Origin: Terrabacter aerolatus
GTDB lineage: Bacteria; Actinomycetota; Actinomycetes; Actinomycetales; Dermatophilaceae
Assembly (NCBI RefSeq): GCF_007991735.1
Contig: NZ_BJYX01000001.1
Coordinates: 417,615-481,614, forward strand
Length of the DNA: 64,000 bases
Reading direction: 5' to 3'
Part shown: piece after piece, positions 1 through 6,803 of the stretch
How positions within the stretch are numbered: the first letter of the stretch is position 1
Layout of the letters: the number at the start of each line of letters is the position of its first letter
The notes under the pieces: model-generated
Databases searched by the model: none
What the model was told of the DNA's origin: nothing
Seen by the model: the letters and a program-made list of their open reading frames with translations, nothing else
Program-made: the position numbers and the translations under genes

Positions 1-205
1 GCAGGCCCAGCACGGCTGCGCCGACGAGCGGCAGCAGGAGCAGGGACCTGGCGCCGGCGGACGGTGCGGCGGTTGCCGTCGTCGCGGCCCACAGGGCGCC
101 GGTGAGCAGGACGCCGGTCAGCCATCGCCGGGGCGCGGCGCGCGCCGTGAGCACGAAGAGGACGAGCAGCGCCGCCGCGAGGACGAGGGCGACGAGCGAT
201 GGCAT
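1..205 (-). CDS. N-terminal part of a membrane protein (cut by window edge)
   Basis: A reading frame opens on the minus strand with ATG at 205-203 and runs off the left edge of the window. The 68 visible residues begin MPSLVALVLAAALLVLFVLT and contain a second hydrophobic stretch (LLLLPLVGAAVLGL) near the edge. This is the pattern of an N-terminal signal anchor followed by further membrane segments, with a short Arg-containing loop (ARAAPRRW) between them. Codon use is typical of the window. No family can be named from this fragment. A start two codons upstream in another frame is unlikely because it gives a Cys/Ser/Arg-rich product. Confidence 0.5.
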   Translation of the reverse strand, partial: MPSLVALVLAAALLVLFVLTARAAPRRWLTGVLLTGALWAATTATAAPSAGARSLLLLPLVGAAVLGL

Positions 206-410
206 GCGACGAGCATGCCCTCCCCGACCCGGTGTCACGAAACCGGCACGTGGCGCGTCGAGTTCGACGAGCACGTGGCGGCTGGGCGGGCACGCTCGCG
301 GGGGCGACCTGCCGCCCCGCATGACGGCTGCGTGACAGCTGTGTGGCGGCTGCGAATCGTCGGGGCTTTCCAGCCCACCACGAGCGTCCGGTCCCGTAAC
401 CTGTCCTTCT

Positions 411-482
411 GGAAGGGCCGGGATTGACTGCCACACCACCCCTCCCTCACGGCTTGGCAGTCAGGTGGGGTCCGGCCCTTCC
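411..482. other. Nested inverted-repeat hairpin in the 206-516 intergenic gap
   Basis: The arms GGAAGGGCCGG (411-421) and CCGGCCCTTCC (472-482) are a perfect 11-bp inverted repeat. Inside it GACTGCCA (426-433) pairs perfectly with TGGCAGTC (455-462), leaving a C-rich loop (CACCACCCCTCCC). The structure lies between a minus-strand membrane gene starting at 205 and the 3' end of the minus-strand HNH gene at 517. It could be the terminator of the HNH gene or a small structured RNA. There is no clear U-tract next to either arm. The rest of 206-516 shows no convincing gene. Confidence 0.6.
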
Positions 483-516
483 GCCATGTCCGGCCGTCGC
501 GGCCCGGCAGGCTGCG

Positions 517-1350
517 TCAGTGGCGGCAGCCGGCGAGCACTCGCGCGATCTGTGCGCGCTCCGCGGCCGTGACCCAGAGGTGGTAGCGCTGCTTCACGGC
601 GACCTGCCGCGCGACGTAGGCGCACCGGAAGGCCTGGTTCGGCGGCAGCCACGAGGCGGCGTCCGCATCACGCTTGGAGCTGTTGGTGGGGCCGTCGACG
701 GCGAGCAGGTTGAGCGGGTCGTTGGCGAGGGCGGCCCGTTGGGTGGCGGTCAGCTGCTGGGCGCCCTTGACCCAGGCGTCACCGAGCGCCACGACGTGGT
801 CGATCTGCACGCGCGAGGACGTCGCGCGTCCGCGCGCGAACGTGATCGTCCGGGCCGTGTAGGGGTCGGCGAGCGCGCCGGCCAGCACGACACAGCCGTG
901 CGTCCCCGGCTTGAGGCGCACGGCCGTGAGGTCGCGCCGGAGGATGTCGTTGCGGGTGTCGCAGCCGTTGTGGCCGAGTGCGACGTCGACGTCGTCGGAC
1001 CAGGCGATCCCGAACGCGGCCCTGGAGTAGCCGGTCTTCGGTGCCCGGCCCTTGACCGGGAGGGTGGCGAGCGCCGCCGCCGCATCCTGCAGCTGCGAAG
1101 GGCTGAGCGACCAGGTGCGCGCCGGGGTCGTCGTGGTGGTGATGGTCGTGCTGCTGCCGGAGGCCGCCGGCTCGACCCGCGTCGAGGCGTGGTGCGCGTC
1201 GGCTCCGGCACCCGGGGAGGCGAGCGGCAGGCCGCAGGCGGTGAGCAGGCCGGCGACGAGCAGTCCGGTCAGACCGGGCAGACCCCTGCTGACGAGCGGT
1301 CGCGCAGGGCGGGGACGGGGCGCGAGGGTCGTGGGCACGAGGAGAGACAT
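517..1350 (-). CDS. Secreted lipoprotein HNH nuclease (DUF1524 type)
   Basis: The protein has 277 residues from ATG 1350. It opens with a basic then hydrophobic signal and a lipobox LLTAC (Cys39), so it is probably exported and lipid-anchored. A low-complexity Ser/Thr linker (about 45-80) precedes the nuclease domain. The visible HNH/DUF1524 signature is HNGCDTRND (127-135), IDHVVALGDAW (183-193, with Asp184-His185) and NDPLNLLAVDGPTNSSK (210-226). This is the usual order of secreted actinobacterial HNH nucleases. Two further Cys (153, 243) may form a disulfide. It probably degrades nucleic acid outside the cell; nuclease activity is inferred from family motifs. The ATG at 1350 fits a leaderless promoter (1357-1362). 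An in-frame GTG lies two codons upstream. Confidence 0.85.
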   Translation of the reverse strand: MSLLVPTTLAPRPRPARPLVSRGLPGLTGLLVAGLLTACGLPLASPGAGADAHHASTRVEPAASGSSTTITTTTTPARTWSLSPSQLQDAAAALATLPVKGRAPKTGYSRAAFGIAWSDDVDVALGHNGCDTRNDILRRDLTAVRLKPGTHGCVVLAGALADPYTARTITFARGRATSSRVQIDHVVALGDAWVKGAQQLTATQRAALANDPLNLLAVDGPTNSSKRDADAASWLPPNQAFRCAYVARQVAVKQRYHLWVTAAERAQIARVLAGCRH

Positions 1351-1356
1351 TGCCAC

Positions 1357-1362
1357 ACAGTC
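1357..1362 (-). promoter_or_regulatory. -10 box of a leaderless promoter for the HNH gene
   Basis: On the minus strand GACTGT (xAnnnT) ends 6 nt before the ATG at 1350. That puts the likely transcription start at or next to the start codon. No Shine-Dalgarno sequence is visible. Confidence 0.4.
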
Positions 1363-1471
1363 GAATTCACGTCTGCCGCGGCGCGCCGGAGTCGGGGTCG
1401 GACGTAGGGGTGCCGGCGGCGGTGTCGGCAGGGCTGGCTAGAGTCTGCCGTCGTGAGAAGGGTGGCAGGAA

Positions 1472-2209
1472 GTGCTCGGTAGGACGCATGCCCTGTCCGG
1501 TGCGGTGGCCGTGCTGGCCCTCACCCCCGTGCTGCGGGCTCACGGCGTCACGGTCGACGCCTGGGCGGTCCCGGTGGCGGCGGTCACCGCGGCAGGGGCC
1601 GCGATCCTGCCTGACGTCGACCACGCCCATGCCACTCCAGCGCGCTCACTCGGCCCCGTCTCGGCCGGACTCGCCTGGTGCGTCGGCAAGCTCAGCGGCG
1701 GACACCGCAACGGCACGCACTCGTTCGTCGGTCTGGCCGCCTTCACCGGCCTGTCGTTCTGGCTGACGCAGGTCGGCGGACTGCCCCTCGGCCTCTTCCT
1801 GTCGTTCCTCTTCGCCATCGCGGCAGCAGCCCTGCGCGTCAACATGGTCCGGGCCACCGTCGGACACACGCTGCTGTGCCTCGTCATGGGCGCGATGCTC
1901 GTGCGTGGTGCGGTGCTCGACTCGTTCCCGGTCGAGGTCGTGCCGTGGGCCGTCGCGACCGGCGTGACGGTGCACCTGCTCGGCGACATGGCCACGGTCC
2001 AGGGCTGCCCGTTGTTCTGGCCGGTGCACCGCCACCGCTACAACTACCTCGCGCTCAGCACCGACCACGCCGTCGAGCGCTGGGTCGTCGGGCCCGCCCT
2101 CACGCTCGCGGCCGCGTGGCTCGTCGTGACGCTGGCCGGCGGCGTCGACGTCATCGGCCCCGCGCTCCACACGACCTGGCGGACGGTGCGGTCGCTCGTG
2201 CCGGGCTGA
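1472..2209 (+). CDS. YdjM-like membrane-bound metal-dependent hydrolase (DUF457)
   Basis: 245 residues from GTG 1472. The start is placed by the family's N-terminal THALSG motif (residues 5-10). Metal-ligand-like motifs follow: PDVDH (47-51) and HRNGTHS (78-84), then HLLGD and RYNYLALSTDH further on. Several hydrophobic segments indicate an integral membrane protein. The family includes E. coli YdjM, an SOS-induced inner-membrane protein annotated as a metal-dependent hydrolase; its substrate is unknown. A TAGAGT -10-like box at 1439-1444 and a GAAGGG ribosome site at about 1456-1461 precede the start. It is a single-gene unit, with a convergent small gene downstream. Confidence 0.8.
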   Translation: MLGRTHALSGAVAVLALTPVLRAHGVTVDAWAVPVAAVTAAGAAILPDVDHAHATPARSLGPVSAGLAWCVGKLSGGHRNGTHSFVGLAAFTGLSFWLTQVGGLPLGLFLSFLFAIAAAALRVNMVRATVGHTLLCLVMGAMLVRGAVLDSFPVEVVPWAVATGVTVHLLGDMATVQGCPLFWPVHRHRYNYLALSTDHAVERWVVGPALTLAAAWLVVTLAGGVDVIGPALHTTWRTVRSLVPG

Positions 2210-2236
2210 CTCCTCGTCCACCGCACGCTCGAGGGA

Positions 2237-2401
2237 TCAGACGTTGACGTCGAAGCCCGGCTCGAAGACCGCGAGCCGGACGTAGCGGTCCTCCACGGGG
2301 ATCCGGAACGCGGCGACGAGCGCGCCGTGCACGGCGTCGATGATCGCGACCTCCTCGTCCGGCGTGTAGGACCTGCGGACCTCGATCAGGGTGCTCGGCA
2401 T
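2237..2401 (-). CDS. Short 4-oxalocrotonate tautomerase-like protein, possibly truncated
   Basis: A 54-residue frame with ATG at 2401-2399 and TGA at 2239-2237. It begins MPSTLIEVRR, giving the Pro at position 2 that becomes the catalytic N-terminal proline of tautomerases. It continues with SYTPDEEVAIIDAVHGALV, typical of the first beta-alpha unit. Actinobacterial homologues I recall with this style of start are usually about 120-130 residues, so the stop after FEPGFDVNV suggests either a minimal one-domain form or a 3'-truncated gene. It lies downstream of a run of minus-strand small enzymes (monooxygenase, SnoaL, SRPBCC). Confidence 0.55.
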   Translation of the reverse strand: MPSTLIEVRRSYTPDEEVAIIDAVHGALVAAFRIPVEDRYVRLAVFEPGFDVNV

Positions 2402-2470
2402 GAGCCAGAGATACCAGAGAAGCCGCCGCGACTACCGCCGCCGCGACCGGGCTGCCCCACGGCGGCCGGC

Positions 2471-2788
2471 CTAGACCGTTGCCGCGCCTTCGGGTGCGAG
2501 CTCGGCCACCTCGAGGAAGACGGTGGCGCTGCCGCCGGCCGGCACCAGCTCCATCAGCTCACCCGAGTGCCGCGCCTGCTCCCCGGCCCAGGCTGCGACG
2601 GCCTCGCCGCTCTCCCAGCGCCGCACGACCACGAAGTGCGCCGGGTCGTGCGCGTCCTGCAGGATCATCCCCTCGCGAGCCCCGCCGCGGGCCGTCGCCG
2701 CGTCCGCGAACCGGCGGAAGGCCGCGAGGAAGGCCTCTGGGTCGGCGTCGCCGATCGACCAGTCGCTCATCGTCCACGTATCGGCCAT
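2471..2788 (-). CDS. Antibiotic biosynthesis monooxygenase (ABM) fold protein
   Basis: 105 residues from ATG 2788 (MADTWTMSDWSIGD). The pattern of a single alpha/beta barrel half is visible: EAFLAAFRRFADAA helix, GMILQDAHDPAHFVVVRRWES strands, then EAVAAWAGEQARHSGELMELV helix and a final strand. This is the dimeric ABM/ferredoxin-like fold shared by small quinone-forming monooxygenases and heme-degrading proteins. No heme or metal ligand is evident. An ATG six codons further in (MSDW) is an alternative start. An ATCTCC-complementary GGAGAT ribosome site lies just upstream of 2788. It is probably transcribed with the SnoaL and SRPBCC genes to its right. Confidence 0.7.
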   Translation of the reverse strand: MADTWTMSDWSIGDADPEAFLAAFRRFADAATARGGAREGMILQDAHDPAHFVVVRRWESGEAVAAWAGEQARHSGELMELVPAGGSATVFLEVAELAPEGAATV

Positions 2789-2873
2789 GGCCCATCTCCT
2801 TCGACTCTCCGTTCGTGCGACGAAGCGGCCGCCGTTCGGGTGACTGGCAGGACGGCATCGGGGCCCGCGGCTG

Positions 2874-3299
2874 TCACGAGGCAACCGCCGGTATGGCTCC
2901 GAGCTGCTGGAGCAGGGCCAGGTTGTCCATGAGGATCCGGCTCGAGACGATCCTCCCGTCGTGGACGACGTCCCTCGTCCACGCCTCCACGGTGACGCGG
3001 GTTCCCGTCGGCGGGATGCCGAGGAAGGCGTCTCGGTGGGTGCCCTTCCACGTGCTCCAGGCCATGACCGCCTCGCCGTCCGCCACCATCTGCTCGACGG
3101 TCCACTCGAGATCCGGGAAGGCCGTGAAGAGCTGTCCGAGAAAGTCGCGGAGGCCGTCGCGACCAGGGCCCTGACCCGGTGGAGGGTTCTCCTCGACGAA
3201 GTCGTCGGAGACGAGGTCGGGGATGACGTCGAGGTTGTGCCCGTTGAGCACCTCCTCGACGAAACGGACCGGTACGGCCGCGCCTTCAGGTCTGGGCAT
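2874..3299 (-). CDS. SnoaL-like ester cyclase family protein
   Basis: 141 residues from ATG 3299, preceded by AGGAG with 8-nt spacing. An upstream GTG at 3308 abuts the ribosome site and is less likely. The sequence [29 protein letters not shown], then [24 protein letters not shown] and a [16 protein letters not shown] block, is the SnoaL/NTF2-like cone-shaped fold seen in polyketide cyclases and ester cyclases. The substrate cannot be told. It follows the SRPBCC gene by 15 nt on the same strand and ends 85 nt before the monooxygenase. The three genes plausibly form one unit controlled by the divergent TetR gene. Confidence 0.75.
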   Translation of the reverse strand: MPRPEGAAVPVRFVEEVLNGHNLDVIPDLVSDDFVEENPPPGQGPGRDGLRDFLGQLFTAFPDLEWTVEQMVADGEAVMAWSTWKGTHRDAFLGIPPTGTRVTVEAWTRDVVHDGRIVSSRILMDNLALLQQLGAIPAVAS

Positions 3300-3314
3300 G
3301 GCAGTCACTCCTGT

Positions 3315-3845
3315 TCAGTCGTTCTGGCCACCGTGCGCAGTGGACGGCAGGTGGCCGGTGGACGCCTCGGCCGCGAGGACGGCAAGGCGTTCGAGGCTCA
3401 GTTCCATGTGCTGGTGCAGGTCAGCCTCCAGGTCATCGACGCCGAAGAGGAGCTTGAGGATCACCTGCAAGGCGGTGGGGACCCGGTCGACCACCTCGTA
3501 GGCGAGGCTCACCCTGCACTGCTCCCCGCCGGCCCGCTCCATCTCGTACGTCCATCGCAGGGTTCCACCCCCGCGCTCGGTGCGCGAGAACGAGAAGACT
3601 CGTCCGGGCTCGGCAGCCGTGACGACGGGATGGTTGGTCCACCTCATCCACCGACGGCGGTTGGTCGCCGCGAAACGCGCTCCGACACCGGCACCACCGA
3701 CGCTGCCGGGCGGGGTCTCCCACCGGACGGCCACGACCTCGGGGCTCCACTCGGGTGTCCGGGTGACGTCGGCGACGATGCCGTACACGGTCGCCGGGTC
3801 GGTGTCTACGAGCCGGGTGACTCTGTCCGCGGTCAAAGGGTTCAT
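3315..3845 (-). CDS. SRPBCC family protein (polyketide cyclase/START-like)
   Basis: 176 residues from ATG 3845 with an AGGAG ribosome site 6-7 nt upstream. The helix-grip layout is visible: VDTDPATVYGIVADVTRTPEWSPEVV at the N-terminus, a strand-rich middle (VGARFAATNRRRWMRWTNHPVV, GGTLRWTYEMER), and a long C-terminal helix (ALQVILKLLFGVDDLEADLHQHMELSLERLAVLA). Such proteins bind hydrophobic ligands or act as cyclases; the ligand is unknown. It is the first gene of a minus-strand unit that diverges from the TetR gene across an AT-rich operator region, so its expression is probably TetR-controlled. Confidence 0.8.
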   Translation of the reverse strand: MNPLTADRVTRLVDTDPATVYGIVADVTRTPEWSPEVVAVRWETPPGSVGGAGVGARFAATNRRRWMRWTNHPVVTAAEPGRVFSFSRTERGGGTLRWTYEMERAGGEQCRVSLAYEVVDRVPTALQVILKLLFGVDDLEADLHQHMELSLERLAVLAAEASTGHLPSTAHGGQND

Positions 3846-3905
3846 GGGTTCTCCTGGGGTGCTACCCCTGATTATGCGACCGCAGCAGCCACCTCCGCAA
3901 TAGGG

Positions 3906-3921
3906 TATTGCATGTGTAATA
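3906..3921. promoter_or_regulatory. Probable TetR operator between divergent genes
   Basis: TATTGCA-TG-TGTAATA (3906-3921) is a near-perfect dyad (one mismatched pair) in the 83-bp gap between the SRPBCC gene start (3845) and the TetR gene start (3929). The gap is the most AT-rich stretch nearby and must contain both promoters. A palindrome in this position is the normal arrangement for TetR autoregulation plus control of the divergent unit. Confidence 0.6.
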
Positions 3922-3928
3922 TGTAATC

Positions 3929-4552
3929 GTGACGAAGGCGGAACAGGACGTCGGTCGCGCCACACCGCGGGCACGGCAGCGAGCCGCGACCGAGGCGGAG
4001 ATCCTCGCCGCGGCGCTCGCCCAGATGGGCCGCGAGGGGGTCGCCGCGTTGAACCTCAGCCAGGTCGCACGGGAGGTCGGACTGCGCCAACCCTCGCTGT
4101 TCCGCTACTTCCCGTCCCGGCTTGCCCTGTACGACGCGCTGTTCGCCCACGGGATGCGTGAGCACCGAGCGGCAGTGGCAGCGGCACTGGCAGAGGGCGC
4201 CGGCGGCTGGGCGACGGTCCGTGGCGTCGCGGAGGCAACCGCCCGGTTCTCCGCTGCGAACCCGGTGCTCGGGCAACTGCTGTTCACCCGGCCCGTGCCG
4301 GGGTTCGAGCCTTCCGCAGAGGCCTATGCCCCGAGTGTCGACGTGAGGCAGATGGTCTCGGACTCCGTCGCGGATGCCGTGGCGGCCGGCGAGCTGAGGG
4401 CGGAGGCTGCCACGCCGGAGGGCGTGCAGCTGCTCGTGGCGTTGACGGCGGGGGTCATCAGTCTCCACGCCGCCAACGACCCCGGCACCGAGGAGCCCAG
4501 CCCGCTGCTGGAGTCCGCACTCGAGATGTATGCCGCGTACTACCGGCCCTGA
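3929..4552 (+). CDS. TetR/AcrR family transcriptional regulator
   Basis: 207 residues from GTG 3929. The N-terminal DNA-binding domain is clear: RQRAATEAEILAAALAQMGREG, then the helix-turn-helix ALNLSQVAREVGLRQPSLFRYF (about 35-60) ending in the family's FRYF/YYHF position. The C-terminal ligand-binding half matches the TetR_C WHG-type layout by length only. It probably represses itself and the divergent SRPBCC-SnoaL-monooxygenase unit through the palindrome at 3906-3921. The inducer is unknown. The gene is read into the kinase remnant at 4619. Confidence 0.85.
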   Translation: MTKAEQDVGRATPRARQRAATEAEILAAALAQMGREGVAALNLSQVAREVGLRQPSLFRYFPSRLALYDALFAHGMREHRAAVAAALAEGAGGWATVRGVAEATARFSAANPVLGQLLFTRPVPGFEPSAEAYAPSVDVRQMVSDSVADAVAAGELRAEAATPEGVQLLVALTAGVISLHAANDPGTEEPSPLLESALEMYAAYYRP

Positions 4553-4618
4553 CCGCCGGGCAGCGCCTCACGGCCCGGCGGGGAACCGAACGTCCCCGCG
4601 CGGCCCGGACCTGTCGAT

Positions 4619-4774
4619 ATGCGCCGTCTCGCGTCCCAGGTTCGGTTGACTCAGCAGCTGGGCAACGCCGCGGTCACCACGACGTCGCGTGCGGGGACGG
4701 TCATCGACACGGACGACCTGACCCCGGCACAGACGGCTGCCCAGATCGTCGAGGCGCTGGACACCGCTCGATAG
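4619..4774 (+). pseudogene. C-terminal remnant of a P-loop small-molecule kinase
   Basis: ATG 4619 to TAG 4774 reads 51 codons (MRRLASQVRLTQQ...TVIDTDDLTPAQTAAQIVEALDTAR). The pattern (R)RLASQVRL...TVIDTDDLTPAQ.A..IVEAL resembles the last 50 residues of AAA/adenylylsulfate-kinase-like small kinases. No Walker A region exists upstream: 4553-4618 holds only the 3' flank of the TetR gene. I read it as a gene that has lost its 5' two thirds. It could be expressed as a short peptide but no ribosome site is evident. Confidence 0.45.
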
Positions 4775-4810
4775 ACGCCGGCTGGTGGGCCGAAGCCGTC
4801 TGCCGGAGCG

Positions 4811-5299
4811 TCACCGCCTCCGCATGGTGTCGATGAGGACCGGCGAGCCCTCGCGCAGCGGCTGCACCTCACCCGTCGTCACGAACCCGTGCCGCTCGTA
4901 CAACCGGCGGGCGGAGTCGTTGCCCTGGCTGACGTGCAGGACGACCGGTCGGCCGACCCGGTCGGCATGCTCGAGCAGTCTCTCGAGGATGCGCGCGGCC
5001 ACACCGTCACCGCGGAACGTCGGACGGACCCACATCCCCCAGACGAACGCGTCGTCCGAGGCGTCCGGCACGAACAGGCCACCCATGGCGACCGGTCCGT
5101 GGTCGGCGAACGCCAGCACCACGGGACCCGGGCCGGCGGCCCGTTCGCGCCACACCTCGGGAGGCTGCGCGGAGGCCTCCGCCAGGGTCGCCCCGAACGC
5201 ATCGGGCGCGTCGGCCAGTGCTTCGAGCCGAACGGCCCGGAAGTCCTCCCAGTCGTCAGCACCGATGACGCGGAGCTCAGTGCTGCTCACGGTCGACAC
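4811..5299 (-). CDS. GNAT family N-acetyltransferase
   Basis: 162 residues from GTG 5299, which has a GGAG ribosome site 6-7 nt upstream. The GNAT fold is evident: RVIGADDWEDFRAVRLEALADAP at the start, VVLAFADHGPVAMGGLFV (beta-2/3), then WVRPTFRGDGVAARILERLLEHA, where RGDGVAAR is the acetyl-CoA pyrophosphate loop (Q/RxxGxG/A). LHVSQGNDSARRLYERHGF is the conserved C-terminal motif B. The acceptor is unknown. It starts 13 nt after the stop of the AAA ATPase gene on the same strand, so the two are probably co-transcribed. Confidence 0.85.
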   Translation of the reverse strand: MSTVSSTELRVIGADDWEDFRAVRLEALADAPDAFGATLAEASAQPPEVWRERAAGPGPVVLAFADHGPVAMGGLFVPDASDDAFVWGMWVRPTFRGDGVAARILERLLEHADRVGRPVVLHVSQGNDSARRLYERHGFVTTGEVQPLREGSPVLIDTMRRR

Positions 5300-5312
5300 G
5301 GCAGCACTCCGA

Positions 5313-6581
5313 TCAGGACTGGGTGCGCAGGTAGCGCCCGAAGTGGGGCACGGTGAAGGCGATGAGGCCGCGCTCACCGGAGTAGATGAGGCCCTTCTTG
5401 ATGAGGGCGTCGCGGGCGGGCGACAGCGACTGCGGCTTGCGCCCGAGCACGTCCGCCACGGCCGAGGTCGGCACGGCCTCCCGCTCGGTCACCCCATCGC
5501 GCACGTATGCCGCGACGTCGCCCTCAGCGTCGTCCAGGCCTCCCGAGTCCGCCTGTGCCACAGACGGGTTCACGAGTGCTGCGTCTGCCATCGCCCGGAG
5601 GTACTCGCGCTCCGCCGGGGTCGCACGCTCGAACCGCGATCCGAAGAAGCCCACGGCGAGCTCGGACTCTGCCTCGGGCACCGCCACGCGGATGTCCTCC
5701 GCCGTCACCGGTGAGCTCGGCGCGACGTCCCAGACGACCTTGCCGTACGCCTGGATGAAGTAGGGATAGCCGGCCGTCACGGCATACATCTCGTCGAGGG
5801 CCTCGGGGGTGAACTCGCACGCCTCCTCGGCGGCCGGGCCGACGAGCGCCCGGTCGGCGGCCTCGCGCGGCAACCGATCGATGCGGGAATAGCGAAAGAG
5901 CCTCTCGGAGTAGGACTTCGAGGCCGACAGCACGGCCGGCAGGTGCGGCAGCCCGGCCCCGACGACGATGACGGGCAGGCCCGACTGCGAGATCTCGTGG
6001 CAGGCCGCGCACAGGGCGGAGACGTCCTCGGGGTCGAGGTCCTGCATCTCGTCGATGAAGAAGGCGACGCCCTTGCCGACGTCGGCCGCCAGGCCCCCGA
6101 TGTCGGTGAGCAGTTCGACGAGGTCGATCTCGACGTCGCCCGAGTCGGCGCGGCCCGTCACTGCGGGCACGTCGATGCCGGGGTGCCACCTCTCACGCAG
6201 CTTGGCCCCGGTCGGGGCGTCGCGCAGCGCGAACGCCTTGATGCTCCCCAGCACCTGGTCGACGTCGTCGCCACGCGGGTGGCCGAGCTCGCGCACCGCC
6301 TGGTGGGCGGCGGCGGCGAGCGGCCGGCGCAGGCGCTGGTCGGGGCGCGCCTCGAACTTGCCTGTGCCCCAGTCGGCCCGGACGGCTGACGAGCGAAGAG
6401 CGTTGAGCAGCACCGTCTTTCCGACGCCGCGCAGGCCGGTCAGCACGATCGAGCGTTCGGCGCGTCCGCGGGCGATCCGCTCGAGGACGACGTCGAAGGT
6501 GCGCAGCTGCTCGTCGCGCCCGGCGAGCTCGGGCGGGCGCTGGCCCGCGCCCGGGGCGTACGGGTTCGTGATCGGGTCCAC
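5313..6581 (-). CDS. Orc1/Cdc6-like AAA ATPase with C-terminal winged helix
   Basis: 422 residues. A short N-terminal arm (NPYAPGAGQRPPELAGRDEQL) leads into the AAA module. Walker A is GLRGVGKT (49-56), Walker B is FFIDEMQ (174-180) and a sensor-like VVGAG lies at 206-210. A helical lid follows (DRALVGPAAEEACEFTPEALDEMY, YPYFIQAYGKVVWD). The C-terminus (about 330-422) looks like a winged helix (VLGRKPQSLSPARDALIKKGLIY). This is the AAA_16/STAND-like layout of stand-alone bacterial ATPases related to Orc1. Its role in the cell is unknown; a DNA- or protein-bound regulatory ATPase is likely. A perfect 10-bp dyad (6679-6707) lies upstream and may be its binding site. Confidence 0.8.
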   Translation of the reverse strand: MDPITNPYAPGAGQRPPELAGRDEQLRTFDVVLERIARGRAERSIVLTGLRGVGKTVLLNALRSSAVRADWGTGKFEARPDQRLRRPLAAAAHQAVRELGHPRGDDVDQVLGSIKAFALRDAPTGAKLRERWHPGIDVPAVTGRADSGDVEIDLVELLTDIGGLAADVGKGVAFFIDEMQDLDPEDVSALCAACHEISQSGLPVIVVGAGLPHLPAVLSASKSYSERLFRYSRIDRLPREAADRALVGPAAEEACEFTPEALDEMYAVTAGYPYFIQAYGKVVWDVAPSSPVTAEDIRVAVPEAESELAVGFFGSRFERATPAEREYLRAMADAALVNPSVAQADSGGLDDAEGDVAAYVRDGVTEREAVPTSAVADVLGRKPQSLSPARDALIKKGLIYSGERGLIAFTVPHFGRYLRTQS

Positions 6582-6678
6582 GCTCGGAGGCTATACGCGT
6601 CTCTACGGCAAACCTGAGACATCCGCAGACAGCGCCATCGGCGAGTCGCGGGGTTGCCGTCACACGGAGCAACTCGAC

Positions 6679-6707
6679 GGAATCCGAAGTGACTTGATTC
6701 GGATTCC
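6679..6707. promoter_or_regulatory. Perfect 10-bp inverted repeat upstream of the AAA ATPase gene
   Basis: GGAATCCGAA (6679-6688) and TTCGGATTCC (6698-6707) are exact complements separated by 9 nt. The dyad lies about 98-126 nt upstream of the ATPase start, in the AT-richer gap between it and the pyridoxal kinase terminator. It lacks a U-tract, so a protein-binding operator is more likely than a terminator. Confidence 0.5.
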
Positions 6708-6728
6708 ACTGAATTCGGGCAAGAAAAA

Positions 6729-6770
6729 GCGCCGTTCCGCACGGTCAGGGGTGGTCATGCGGAACGGCGC
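6729..6770 (-). terminator. Rho-independent terminator of the pyridoxal kinase gene
   Basis: On the minus strand a 13-bp perfect stem (arms GCGCCGTTCCGCA at 6729-6741 and TGCGGAACGGCGC at 6758-6770) is followed by TTTTTCTT (6728-6721 read in reverse). It lies 34 nt past the stop of the kinase gene. Confidence 0.85.
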
Positions 6771-6803
6771 GTTGCGACTATAACGCGGTTTTGGGCGAAA
6801 CGG

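Noticed and set aside
411..482. 6C-type small RNA
   Set aside because: The family has two hairpins each with six or more C in the loop; here there is one nested stem and an interrupted C-run.
5313..6581. Orc1-like ATPase as part of a plasmid, phage or defence island
   Set aside because: Neighbours are a GNAT gene and pyridoxal kinase; no integrase, toxin, nuclease or methylase gene lies nearby.
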